Assembly (NCBI RefSeq): GCF_046297875.1
Contig: NZ_JBKBHD010000001.1
Coordinates: forward strand, 744,001-808,000
Length of the DNA: 64,000 nt
Source: Parvibaculum sp046297875
GTDB lineage: Bacteria; Pseudomonadota; Alphaproteobacteria; Parvibaculales; Parvibaculaceae
Direction of reading: 5' to 3'
The notes beneath the pieces are model-generated. The model saw only the letters and a program-made list of their open reading frames with translations. It ran no database searches and was not told the origin of the DNA. The stretch's first letter is position 1. Every line of letters begins with the position of its first letter. The translations under genes were made by a program, and so were the position numbers. This document shows, piece by piece, positions 50,638 through 59,215 of the stretch.

Positions 50638-50727
50638 CGGCCGCTCCGTCCGGTTTCACGGCGCGGAGTTTAGTGCGTCAGACGCGATGCGTCATGTGTC
50701 AGAAGGGGAACAAGGCGGATCGCCCCA

Positions 50728-51804
50728 TCAGGCATTGGACGGCCAGGCACCTGCAAGTGGCCTCGTCTCGCCGATCCGCATGATCCAGGTATCCTCGCTT
50801 GCATAGCCCATTTCATCGGCTGCCTTGAGGAAGCGCACCGGCGGCTCGAAGGGAGGCTCGATAGTAAGAAGGACGGTGCCCCAATGCATGCCAACGATGC
50901 GGCGCGCCTTGAGATCGAGCCCCATCTGTACCGCCTCCTCTGGCGTTGCGTGAGAGGCCTTCATCATTTCGCGGGGCTCGTAGGCACCGATCCCGAGAAG
51001 CGCGGTATCGAAAGGCCCGTAGGCCTCGCCGATTTCGCGGAAGACGGGGCCATAGCCCGAGTCACCGCCGAAAAAGACATGATGATGCTCGCTTTTGAGC
51101 GCGAAGCCTGCCCAGAGCGTCCGGTTGGTGTCGAAGCCGGAGCGCCGCGACCAATGCACCACCGGAAGGGCGGTGATGGAGACACCGCGCACTTCATGGC
51201 GCTCATGCCAGTCGAGTTCAATGACATTGGGAAAGCCGCGCTCACGGAAGAAGCGGCCGAGCCGGAGCGGAACAACGACCGTCATGCGGTTCTTGCCGGG
51301 TAGCCGGGCAAGGGCTCGTTCATCGAGATGGTCGTAATGATTGTGGCTCACGGCCAGAATGTCGATCTGGGGCAGCGCCGAAATCGGCACGCCGGATTTT
51401 ACATAGCGGCGCGGGCCGAGGCCCGCGGGGCCAGCAAATGTCGTGAGATAGGGATCGGTCAGAACGGTGAGACCGCCGACACGCATGAGAAACGAGGCAT
51501 GGCCGAGCCAGGTCAGATAGTCCTCGCTGCCATCGGCATGTGTCTGCAGGTCGCGCACGGCGGCAGCGCGCGGCACGACATGGCCCTCCGGCACCTCGAC
51601 CTTGCGCGCGCCCATCTTGAGCATTTCGAGAAAGAAGGGGCCGGCATGGCGCATCCGGCCCTGACCGCGGCTTGGACAGCCCTTCGGATTGCGGAAGGTG
51701 CCGTCGGCCAGATGATGCCAGGGCTTGCCCGGCGCGACTTCTTCCTCGCGCGTTTCGGCGCCTGCCTCTGCCGTCCGTTTCGATGAGGCTCCGCGATCTG
51801 TCAT
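50728..51804 (-). CDS. MBL-fold metallohydrolase (UlaG/NAPE-PLD-like)
   Basis: 358 residues. Metal ligands HNHYDHLD, GGDSGYG and a final MHWGT, with LTWLGHASFLMRVGGLTVLTDP at the N-terminus, define a metallo-beta-lactamase-fold hydrolase of the UlaG / NAPE-PLD branch. The substrate is unknown; phospholipid or lactone hydrolysis is possible. ATG 51804 was chosen because the upstream extension is low complexity. Confidence 0.85.
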   Translation of the reverse strand: MTDRGASSKRTAEAGAETREEEVAPGKPWHHLADGTFRNPKGCPSRGQGRMRHAGPFFLEMLKMGARKVEVPEGHVVPRAAAVRDLQTHADGSEDYLTWLGHASFLMRVGGLTVLTDPYLTTFAGPAGLGPRRYVKSGVPISALPQIDILAVSHNHYDHLDERALARLPGKNRMTVVVPLRLGRFFRERGFPNVIELDWHERHEVRGVSITALPVVHWSRRSGFDTNRTLWAGFALKSEHHHVFFGGDSGYGPVFREIGEAYGPFDTALLGIGAYEPREMMKASHATPEEAVQMGLDLKARRIVGMHWGTVLLTIEPPFEPPVRFLKAADEMGYASEDTWIMRIGETRPLAGAWPSNA

Positions 51805-51874
51805 TGCACCTTCGGCCAGAATGTCACTGTCATAGAGATAGGGTCTCGCGGCGCAGGAGCAAGAGGCGCTGGCG

Positions 51875-52450
51875 TCAGCCGCCGGCGGCGCGCAGCACGG
51901 TGGCGATTTCGCGGAAATGGGATTCTTCCGCAAGGTCAAGCGCAGAGCGGCCGGTCATGTCCGTCACATGGATATCGACTCCGTGACGGATGAGGGTTTC
52001 GACAATCGCTGCCTGGCGGGCACGGGTCGCAATGAAGAGCGGCAGATCGCGGTTCGCGCCGGCTCGGTTCGGATCGGCGCCTGCCTGCAGCAGCACTTCT
52101 GCAATATCTGCCCGGCCGGAAAGTGCGACGACGGTGAGCGGCGTCGAGCCGTCCGGCGCACGGCGGTTTGGGTCGGCGCCATATTCGAGCAGCAATTCGA
52201 CCGTCGAACGGTGGCCGTTGGCGGCGGCAAGCAGCAGCATCGGGATCCGGTCGCGGCCCGTTTCGTTCGGCGAAACGCCCTTTATCAGCTCGGGCTTCAG
52301 CTTGTCGTTATTGCCTGTCCGTGCGGCATGGACCGTTTCGTTGTCGATGATGTAGTTCGTCGGACCGCCGGGCTGGAAGGCGGATGCGGGCACCGACAGG
52401 CAGAGCGACAGAAAGAGGGCCGCGAAGACCGCGCCTGCGGGACGTGTCAT
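51875..52450 (-). CDS. Exported ankyrin-repeat protein
   Basis: 191 residues: signal peptide (MTRPAGAVFAALFLSLCLSVPASA), then four ankyrin repeats (for example PMLLLAAANGHRSTVELLLEYGADPN; TPLTVVALSGRADIAEVLLQAGADPN; ALDLAEESHFREIATVL). Periplasmic ankyrin proteins act in protein-protein contacts, sometimes with catalases or the copper chaperone system. An upstream in-frame ATG (52486) would add 12 residues before the signal. Partner unknown. Confidence 0.88.
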   Translation of the reverse strand: MTRPAGAVFAALFLSLCLSVPASAFQPGGPTNYIIDNETVHAARTGNNDKLKPELIKGVSPNETGRDRIPMLLLAAANGHRSTVELLLEYGADPNRRAPDGSTPLTVVALSGRADIAEVLLQAGADPNRAGANRDLPLFIATRARQAAIVETLIRHGVDIHVTDMTGRSALDLAEESHFREIATVLRAAGG

Positions 52451-52615
52451 TTTGCCGCCGGAACGGGTTCTCAGGTGCCGAAACATTGTTCACAACGCTC
52501 GTTTGACGCTAGACAGATACCGAAAGGGCCCGAAATGGCCCAACCCGGCTCAGTATAGACCATTGCGCCGCCTGCGCACCCTTTTGAGGGTGTGCCGCGC
52601 GGCAGGAGGACAGGG

Positions 52616-53230
52616 ATGACGCGAAACGGCAAAATCGCCCTTGCGGCAGGCATCCTCTTTGCCATCATCGCAGGACTTGCGCTTTCCGAACTCGTGATCG
52701 GCAATGCGGAAAACCGCAATCCCGGCGGGTCGTCGGCGGGTGCACCAAGCGTTGGCGGGCCGTTTACCCTCGTCAACCATCGTGGCGAGACTGTGACCGA
52801 GCAGGATTTCAGGGGCCGCTACATGCTGCTCTATTTCGGCTTCACTTTCTGCCCGGATATCTGCCCGACGGAACTCGGCGTCATGTCCGCGGCGGTCAAT
52901 GCGCTGGGCGAAAAGGGCGAGCAGGTCACACCCGTGCTCATCACCATCGACCCCGAGCGCGACACGCCGGAAGTGCTGGCGCGCTATGTGGCTCTGTTCC
53001 ACCCGCGCCTCACCGGGCTGACGGGCACACCCGAACAGATCGATGCTGCCGCCAAGGCCTGGCATGTCTATTACGGCAAGGTCGAAGATGAGAGTGTCAG
53101 CGAGGCCTACACGATGGACCATTCCTCCATCGTTTTCCTGATGGGGCCGGGTGGGGAATACCTCAAGCTCTTCCGGCCGCAGACGCCGCCCGACGAAATG
53201 GCACGCGAGATCGCCAAGCATCTGGGCTGA
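52616..53230 (+). CDS. SCO1/SenC family copper chaperone
   Basis: 204 residues: N-terminal membrane anchor (KIALAAGILFAIIAGLALSEL), then a thioredoxin-like domain with copper ligands Cys79 and Cys83 (FTFCPDICPTELG) and His in TMDHSS. It delivers copper to cytochrome oxidase, and SenC/PrrC also acts in RegB/RegA signalling. AGGAGG precedes the ATG. It is divergent from the ankyrin gene. Confidence 0.94.
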   Translation: MTRNGKIALAAGILFAIIAGLALSELVIGNAENRNPGGSSAGAPSVGGPFTLVNHRGETVTEQDFRGRYMLLYFGFTFCPDICPTELGVMSAAVNALGEKGEQVTPVLITIDPERDTPEVLARYVALFHPRLTGLTGTPEQIDAAAKAWHVYYGKVEDESVSEAYTMDHSSIVFLMGPGGEYLKLFRPQTPPDEMAREIAKHLG

Positions 53231-53301
53231 GGCAAAAGGTCAGGGTTGCTGCGCTTTTCTGTGCCTTGACGCCTTTCCGGGCCCGGATTATGGTCGCCGC
53301 C

Positions 53302-53379
53302 ATGGAATGTAACCGGCATATCGCTCCGGCCTTCGGCCTTGACCTCGCGCTTCTTCGGCGCGCGCTTCTCTGCGCCTGA
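53302..53379 (+). CDS. Leucine-rich leader peptide (candidate leuA attenuator)
   Basis: ATG 53302 opens a 25-residue peptide (MECNRHIAPAFGLDLALLRR, then ALLCA). Six of the last 13 residues are Leu, with two LL pairs, ending 108 bases before leuA. The stop codon overlaps a stem (TCTGCGC/GCGCAGA, 53369-53386). Ribosome stalling at Leu codons could control leuA. The downstream terminator is not obvious. Confidence 0.6.
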   Translation: MECNRHIAPAFGLDLALLRRALLCA

Positions 53380-53386
53380 GCGCAGA
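53369..53386 (+). promoter_or_regulatory. Hairpin at the leuA leader peptide stop codon
   Basis: TCTGCGC and GCGCAGA pair perfectly around CTGA, which includes the leader stop codon. It may be a pause or antiterminator structure. There is no T-run, so it is not a simple terminator. Confidence 0.5.
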
Positions 53387-53486
53387 AAACATTCCCCTTC
53401 CGACATTTTCCGACTAATCCTTGCGCCGCGTCAGCGCCACTGACCCGCGATGCGTGCGCCGCGCCGTTCAAGAAGCGAGAAAGCCC

Positions 53487-55178
53487 ATGTTGAAGAACCC
53501 GTCCGACAAATACCGGCCCTTTCCGCCGGTGCCCCTGACCGACCGGCAATGGCCCAACAATGCCATCACCAAGCCGCCGATCTGGATGAGCACCGATCTC
53601 CGGGACGGAAATCAGGCGCTATTCGAACCGATGAATGCGGAGCGGAAGCTGCGCATGTTCGAGATGCTGGTGAAGATCGGCTTCAAGGAAATCGAGGCCG
53701 GTTTTCCTTCGGCCTCCGACACGGATTTCGGCTTCATCCGCAAGCTCGTCGAAGGCGGCTTTGTGCCCGACGATGTGAAGGTGGAAGTGCTGACACAGGC
53801 ACGGCCCGAACTCATCTCGCGCACGATGGAATCGCTGCAGGGCGCGAAGAACGCCATCGTCCATGTCTACAATGCGACAGCGCCGAATTTCCGTGAAGTC
53901 GTTTTCCAGCAGGGCAAGCAGGGCGTAAAGGCGATAGCAACCGAAAGCGCGCACCAGATCAAGGAAATCGCCGCGAAGATGCCGGAGACGAACTGGACCT
54001 TCCAGTACAGTCCGGAAGTCTTTTCCGGCACCGAACTCGATTTCGCCAAGGAAGTCGTGGATGCGGTGACGCAGGTCTGGGACGCAAACCCGGAACGCAA
54101 GGTCGTCATCAACCTGCCTGCGACGGTGGAAATGGCGACCCCGAACATATATGCCGACCAGATCGAATGGATGCATCGCAACCTCGAGCGGCGCGACGGC
54201 ATCATTCTGTCCGTACACCCGCATAATGACCGTGGCACGGCGGTTGCCGCCGCCGAACTTGCCGTCATGGCCGGTGCCGATCGTGTGGAAGGCTGTCTCT
54301 TCGGCAATGGCGAGCGCACGGGCAATGTCGATCTCGTAACGCTGGCGCTCAATCTCTACAGCCAAGGCATTCATCCGGGTCTCGATTTCTCGCAGATCAA
54401 CGAGATTGCGCGCACCGCGGAATATTGCACGCAGCTGCCGATCCATCCGCGCCATCCTTATGTGGGCGATCTCGTCTTCACGGCGTTTTCGGGTTCGCAT
54501 CAGGATGCGATCAAGAAGGGCTTTGCGGCCTACAAGCCGGGCGACATCTGGCAGGTGCCCTATCTGCCGCTCGATCCGAAGGATCTCGGCCGCACCTATG
54601 AATCGATCATTCGCGTGAACAGCCAGTCCGGTAAGGGCGGCGTGTCGTACCTCCTCGAAACGGAGTATGACCTTCGGCTGCCGCGCCGGTTGCAGGTCGA
54701 GTTCAGTCAGGCCGTTCAGAAGGTAACCGACGACAGCGGCAAGGAAGTGCGCGCCGCCGACATCTGGGCGATTTTCGAGAAGGAATATCTGACCCGGAAG
54801 GAACCCATCGAATACGTCTCCCACACGCTGTTCGACGAGGGCGGCAAGCAGGGCGTGAAAATCCGTGTGCGGCGCTTCGGCAAGGAAGAGCAGCTCGAGG
54901 GCTTCGGCAATGGCCCGATCGATGCGGCGATGGCGGCGCTGAAACTCGGCATCGAACTGCGCCACTATGAAGAGCACTCCATCGGCTCGGGCACGGACGC
55001 TAAGGCGGTTGCCTTCATGGAAGTGGCCGACCCCGAACATGCCGGCGACATGTTCGGCGTCGGCATCGATGCGAACATCATCACCGCCTCCTACAAGGCG
55101 ATGATTTCGGCAGCGAACCGTGCGGCCTCGCGGCGGCCGCAAGAGGAGTGGACGCGGCTCTGCGGCGGCGGGCAGTAA
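53487..55178 (+). CDS. leuA: 2-isopropylmalate synthase
   Basis: First committed step of leucine synthesis, condensing acetyl-CoA with 2-ketoisovalerate. 563 residues: DLRDGNQALFEPM (substrate loop), HPHNDRGTAVAAAELAVMAGADRVEGCLFGNGERTGNVD (metal and catalytic histidines) and the C-terminal regulatory domain. Size and sequence fit the long LeuA form. ATG 53487 was preferred; the upstream extension to 53421 overlaps the leader region. A strong terminator follows. Confidence 0.96.
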   Translation: MLKNPSDKYRPFPPVPLTDRQWPNNAITKPPIWMSTDLRDGNQALFEPMNAERKLRMFEMLVKIGFKEIEAGFPSASDTDFGFIRKLVEGGFVPDDVKVEVLTQARPELISRTMESLQGAKNAIVHVYNATAPNFREVVFQQGKQGVKAIATESAHQIKEIAAKMPETNWTFQYSPEVFSGTELDFAKEVVDAVTQVWDANPERKVVINLPATVEMATPNIYADQIEWMHRNLERRDGIILSVHPHNDRGTAVAAAELAVMAGADRVEGCLFGNGERTGNVDLVTLALNLYSQGIHPGLDFSQINEIARTAEYCTQLPIHPRHPYVGDLVFTAFSGSHQDAIKKGFAAYKPGDIWQVPYLPLDPKDLGRTYESIIRVNSQSGKGGVSYLLETEYDLRLPRRLQVEFSQAVQKVTDDSGKEVRAADIWAIFEKEYLTRKEPIEYVSHTLFDEGGKQGVKIRVRRFGKEEQLEGFGNGPIDAAMAALKLGIELRHYEEHSIGSGTDAKAVAFMEVADPEHAGDMFGVGIDANIITASYKAMISAANRAASRRPQEEWTRLCGGGQ

Positions 55179-55250
55179 TCCCCGCAAATAGGGGCTTTTG
55201 CCGCGAGACTGCTGCGGTTTTGTCATGAAAGCCGGCACCCCGGCTGAAGG

Positions 55251-55286
55251 AAGGCCCTGCCCGATTGCGGGCGGGGCCTTTTCTTT
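55251..55286 (+). terminator. Terminator after leuA
   Basis: AAGGCCCTGCCCG and CGGGCGGGGCCTT pair over 13 bp with one T-G wobble, loop ATTG, then TTTTCTTTCC. Confidence 0.9.
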
Positions 55287-55343
55287 CCGTAATGCGAATG
55301 CAAAAATCCTCTTGGAGGCGCCCCTCTGCAAGCCTACATTAAT

Positions 55344-55358
55344 TGTTGCGCTGCAACA
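55344..55358. promoter_or_regulatory. TGTTGC-N3-GCAACA palindrome upstream of PHA depolymerase
   Basis: Perfect 6+6 inverted repeat with a GCT centre, about 66 bases before the depolymerase start. TGC/GCA palindromes are bound by the PHA regulator PhaR in several Alphaproteobacteria, so it is a candidate PhaR site; that link is inference. Confidence 0.4.
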
Positions 55359-55423
55359 TTGAGGCGCGGGGGAGGATCGGGCAGCGGCGAGACGCCGGGC
55401 GCCCATCCGAATCGAGGTAGAGC

Positions 55424-56662
55424 GTGCTGTATCATATTTATGAACTGAACCATGCGGCCGTGGCGCCGTTCCGCGCGGCCGCCGAAGTGAGCCTCTGGGC
55501 GCTTCGCCATCCGCTCAACCCCTTTGCCGAAAGTTTCGCGCACAAGACGCTGGCGGCGGCAATCGACGTTTTCGAGACGACGACGCGGCGCTACGGCAAA
55601 CCGGAATTCGGCCTGCATGAGACGGAAGTGAACGGCAAGCCGGTGCCTGTGACCGAACGGACCGTCTGGCAGCGGCCTTTCTGCAAGCTCATCCATTTCG
55701 AGCGCGAGCCCTCTGCGATGAAGGGTGTGGCGCCGCAGCAGAAGCTTCTGATCGTCGCGCCGCTTTCCGGCCATTTCGCGACGCTGCTTCGCGGCACGGT
55801 GGAAGCGATGCTACCCTTCCATGAAGTCTATATCACTGACTGGGAAGACGCCCGCAAAGTTCCGTTCACGGAAGGTTCCTTCGATCTCGACGACTACATC
55901 GACTATGTGATCGATATGTGCCACATGCTCGGGCCGGACGTGCATCTGCTCGCCGTCTGCCAGCCCTCGGTGCCGGTCTTTGCAGCGGTGGCCGTGATGC
56001 ACGACAATGACGATCCTTGCGTCCCGCTCAGCATGACGCTGATGGGCGGGCCGATCGATACGCGCGAAAGCCCGACGGAAGTGAACCGGCTCGCGACCGA
56101 GCGCGGCACCGAATGGTATGAGCGCAATGTCATTACCACCGTTCCCTGGCCGCATCCGGGTGTGATGCGCCGCGTCTATCCGGGCTTCGTGCAGCTTTCG
56201 GGTTTCATGGCGATGAATATCGACCGCCACATGGACGCGCACTGGAACTATTTCGACCACATGGTCGAGGGCGATGGCGACTCGGCGGAAAAGCATCGCG
56301 AGTTCTATGACGAGTATCTCTCCGTCATGGACATGACGCAGGAATTCTATCTGCAGACGGTGGACGAGGTTTTCGTGAAGCACTCGCTGCCGAAGGGCGA
56401 GTTCATGCATCGCGGCAAGCCGGTGCGCCCGGCCGCCATCACAAAGACCGCGCTGATGACGGTCGAGGGCGAAAAGGACGATATTTCGGGCGTCGGCCAG
56501 ACCAGGGCCGCGCACAAGCTCTGCACCAGCCTGCCGGACCGGATGAAGACCCATTGGGAGCAGCCGGGCGTCGGCCATTACGGCGTTTTCAACGGCTCGC
56601 GCTGGAAAAATGAAATCGCGCCGCGCGTGCGCGACTTCATGGCGATGCATGCAAAGCGGTAG
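55424..56662 (+). CDS. phaZ: Intracellular polyhydroxyalkanoate depolymerase (PhaZ)
   Basis: 412 residues. Cys179 in LLAVCQPSVPV takes the place of the serine in the lipase box, as in PhaZa-type enzymes of Ralstonia; VEGEKDDISGVGQT supplies the Asp and GVGHYGVFNG the His. Sequence from the N-terminus (MLYHIYELNHAAVAPFRAAA) fits the family. Start is GTG at 55424. It mobilises stored PHB. No phaC or phasin is in the window. Confidence 0.94.
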   Translation: MLYHIYELNHAAVAPFRAAAEVSLWALRHPLNPFAESFAHKTLAAAIDVFETTTRRYGKPEFGLHETEVNGKPVPVTERTVWQRPFCKLIHFEREPSAMKGVAPQQKLLIVAPLSGHFATLLRGTVEAMLPFHEVYITDWEDARKVPFTEGSFDLDDYIDYVIDMCHMLGPDVHLLAVCQPSVPVFAAVAVMHDNDDPCVPLSMTLMGGPIDTRESPTEVNRLATERGTEWYERNVITTVPWPHPGVMRRVYPGFVQLSGFMAMNIDRHMDAHWNYFDHMVEGDGDSAEKHREFYDEYLSVMDMTQEFYLQTVDEVFVKHSLPKGEFMHRGKPVRPAAITKTALMTVEGEKDDISGVGQTRAAHKLCTSLPDRMKTHWEQPGVGHYGVFNGSRWKNEIAPRVRDFMAMHAKR

Positions 56663-56668
56663 GCAGGT

Positions 56669-57127
56669 CTACTTCGCGAAGATCTGCGCCTCGTCCTGAA
56701 ACGACTTGAACTCGAGCGCATTGCCCGAGGGATCGCGGAAGAACATGGTGGCCTGCTCGCCGGGAAGCCCCTTGAAGCGGATATGGGGTTCGATCTCGAA
56801 GGCGACACCCGCCGCGCGGAGCCTTTCGGCCAGTTCGTGCCATTCATCCCAGCCAAGGATGAGGCCGAAATGGGGAACCGGCACATGGTCGCCATCGACC
56901 TCGTTCTTCACGGCATCCCGCCCGGTTTCAGCCCCTGCACCTGCGGCACCGGCGCACTGGCCCGCGGGGTCGAGATGGGCGACGATCTGATGACCGTAGA
57001 GATCGAAGTCGACCCAGTGTTCGTCCGAGCGCCCTTCGGGGCAGCCGAGCAGGCGGCCGTAAAAATCTCTGGCACTTGACAGATCGTGGACCGCGAAAGC
57101 GAAATGGAATCGTGGCATTCTTGACAT
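56669..57127 (-). CDS. VOC-family (glyoxalase-like) protein
   Basis: 152 residues: two vicinal oxygen chelate modules, opening with FHFAFAVHDLSSARDFYGRLLGC and closing with MFFRDPSGNALEFKSF. Metal ligands are probably His in the first strand, His about 85 and the terminal Glu. It may be a dioxygenase, isomerase or antibiotic-binding protein; the substrate is not known. It converges on phaZ with six bases between stops. Confidence 0.85.
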   Translation of the reverse strand: MSRMPRFHFAFAVHDLSSARDFYGRLLGCPEGRSDEHWVDFDLYGHQIVAHLDPAGQCAGAAGAGAETGRDAVKNEVDGDHVPVPHFGLILGWDEWHELAERLRAAGVAFEIEPHIRFKGLPGEQATMFFRDPSGNALEFKSFQDEAQIFAK

Positions 57128-57217
57128 GATTCGAACCTATCTCTTTTGCCTTCGGACAGGAAAGACCAGACCGTTGTCATCACCCGCCGGAACGCGGGAT
57201 TTGGGCTCGACCGCATT

Positions 57218-58033
57218 ATGAACAAACCAGTGAAGCCTGCTTCGCTCCATCTCGACTATATCCATATCGACGGAAGGGCCGTGCCGGTGACGGTTCGCCA
57301 CAACCCGAGGGCGAAGCGCATGATCGTGCGCGTAGACCTCGCCGCCGGCTCCGTTCAGGTGACGGCGCCTTCGCGGGGCAGCGTTGGCAAGGCGCTGCTC
57401 TTTGCCCGCGAGCAACGCGACTGGATTGCCGAACGTCTCGACCGGGTACCGCCGCCGGTACCCTTCCGCAACGGCGCGCATATTCCCTATCGCGGCAAGG
57501 AACATGTGGTCCGCTATATCGGCGCGAGGCGCGAGGACGCGATGGAGCGCGGCCCCGTCTGGCGGGTGCGCAGCATCGACACGGGCGGGCTCCCGGAAAT
57601 CCGCGTGACCGGCCATCCCGATTTCGTGCAGCGGCGCGTGACCGACTGGCTGAAGGGAAAGGCTCGGGACGAACTCAACGAACGCGCGCTTTTCTATGCC
57701 GAGCAGTTCGACGTGCGGCCTTCGCGCATCACGGTGCGCGACACGACCACGCGCTGGGGTTCGTGTTCGCCGTCGCGCGCGCTCTCCTTTTCATGGCGGC
57801 TCATTCTCGCGCCCTCCTATGTGCTCGAATATGTGGCGGCCCATGAAGTGGCGCATATCAGGCACATGAATCACGCGCCGCGCTTCTGGGCGCTGGTGGA
57901 AGAGGCGATACCGAATTACGAGCCTGCAAAACGCTGGCTCGAACTCAACGGCCCGGGCCTGCATCGCTTCGGCGCCGACCCGGTTGGAATTTTCGCAGGC
58001 GGAGCCCGCGGAAATTACTATCCGGCCCGATGA
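57218..58033 (+). CDS. YgjP-like metallopeptidase (M48-type, DUF45)
   Basis: 271 residues with the zinc motif HEVAHIRHMNH (HExxH plus a downstream His), WGSCSPSRALSFSWRLILAP and the N-terminal NPRAKRMIVRVD segment, all typical of the SprT/YgjP (WLM) family. Function uncertain. ATG 57218 was chosen; the upstream TTG start lacks support. Its stop overlaps the following MFS gene start (ATGA). Confidence 0.88.
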   Translation: MNKPVKPASLHLDYIHIDGRAVPVTVRHNPRAKRMIVRVDLAAGSVQVTAPSRGSVGKALLFAREQRDWIAERLDRVPPPVPFRNGAHIPYRGKEHVVRYIGARREDAMERGPVWRVRSIDTGGLPEIRVTGHPDFVQRRVTDWLKGKARDELNERALFYAEQFDVRPSRITVRDTTTRWGSCSPSRALSFSWRLILAPSYVLEYVAAHEVAHIRHMNHAPRFWALVEEAIPNYEPAKRWLELNGPGLHRFGADPVGIFAGGARGNYYPAR

Positions 58034-59211
58034 GGCTTTCGCCCGGCACGGCGGCTTTCACCGTGTTTCTGGCCGGGCTGACGGCGGTGGGGCCGCTGTC
58101 GACCGACATGTATCTGCCGTCGCTCCCGGCGATTGCCGAAACCTTCGGCGCATCGACAGGTGCAACGCAGCTTACCCTCAGTGTGCATCTGATCGGCTTT
58201 GCCGGATCGCAGCTTTTCTACGGGCCGCTGGCCGACCGCTATGGCCGCCGCCCGGTGCTGCTCGGCGGCTTCGTGCTCTACATTATCGGCTGTTTCGTTT
58301 CGCTCTTCGTTGCCACCATCGACCAGCTGATCGCGGCACGGCTGCTGCAGGCGGTAGGTGGCGGCGCATCCGTGGTGCTGGCGCGGGCGATCGTGCGCGA
58401 TCTCTATGAAGGGCCGGAGGCGGGGCAGATGCTCGCCAAGATGGCGGCGATCATGGGGCTTGTGCCGGCGGCGGCGCCCATGCTTGGGGGCGTGATCGAG
58501 GATCTTTACGGCTGGAAAGCGAATTTCATCGCGATGGGCGCTTTCGGCGCCGTGCTTGCCGCAATTGTGATGACGAGCCTCGACGAGACGCTGCCCGCGG
58601 CGCGGCGGCAAAGCGCGGCGCCTGCCGCGATCCTTGCCAATTACCGGCGCCTCATCGTCGACCGGCGCTTCCTCAAATATCTCGCCATTGCGAGCGCGGC
58701 CTTTTGCGGGCTGTTTGCCTTCATCTCCGGTTCGTCCTTCGTGCTGCAGAGGGAGTTCGGGCTTTCGCCGGTCGTCTATGGGCTTTGCTTTGGCGTGATG
58801 GCGGGCGGCTATGTGGCGGGCTCGCTGACCGGCGCGCGGCTTGTCAGGCGGCTCGGGATCAATGCCACCCTGCGCTTCGGCGGGTTCTGCGCGGCGCTTG
58901 GCGGATTGCTGATGCTGACCGCACATTCGGTCGCGCCTTCCGCGCTCTCCATCGTCATGCCGATCGTGATCTTCGGTTTCGCCGTCGGGCTTTCCATGCC
59001 GCAGGCGATGGCGGGCGCGCTGACGCCCTTTCCCGAAATGGCGGGAACTGCCTCGTCGCTGCTCGGCTTTCTGCAATCGATTGCGGGCGCGCTTGCCGGC
59101 ATCTATGTCGGACTTGGCGTCGATCAGGGCCCGATGCCTATGGTGGGCACGATCGCGGCGATGGGTGTGATTACATTTGCCGTGACCCAGATCGGACGGC
59201 GGCGGGCATGA
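58030..59211 (+). CDS. MFS drug-resistance transporter, Bcr/CflA type
   Basis: 393 residues with 12 helices. STDMYLPSLPAIAETFGASTGATQLTLS and YGPLADRYGRRPVLL are hallmarks of the Bcr/CflA DHA1 subfamily of proton-driven multidrug antiporters. ATG 58030 overlaps the metallopeptidase stop by four bases (ATGA). It ends five bases before the converging PBP1A gene. Confidence 0.93.
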   Translation: MRLSPGTAAFTVFLAGLTAVGPLSTDMYLPSLPAIAETFGASTGATQLTLSVHLIGFAGSQLFYGPLADRYGRRPVLLGGFVLYIIGCFVSLFVATIDQLIAARLLQAVGGGASVVLARAIVRDLYEGPEAGQMLAKMAAIMGLVPAAAPMLGGVIEDLYGWKANFIAMGAFGAVLAAIVMTSLDETLPAARRQSAAPAAILANYRRLIVDRRFLKYLAIASAAFCGLFAFISGSSFVLQREFGLSPVVYGLCFGVMAGGYVAGSLTGARLVRRLGINATLRFGGFCAALGGLLMLTAHSVAPSALSIVMPIVIFGFAVGLSMPQAMAGALTPFPEMAGTASSLLGFLQSIAGALAGIYVGLGVDQGPMPMVGTIAAMGVITFAVTQIGRRRA

Positions 59212-59215
59212 GGCG

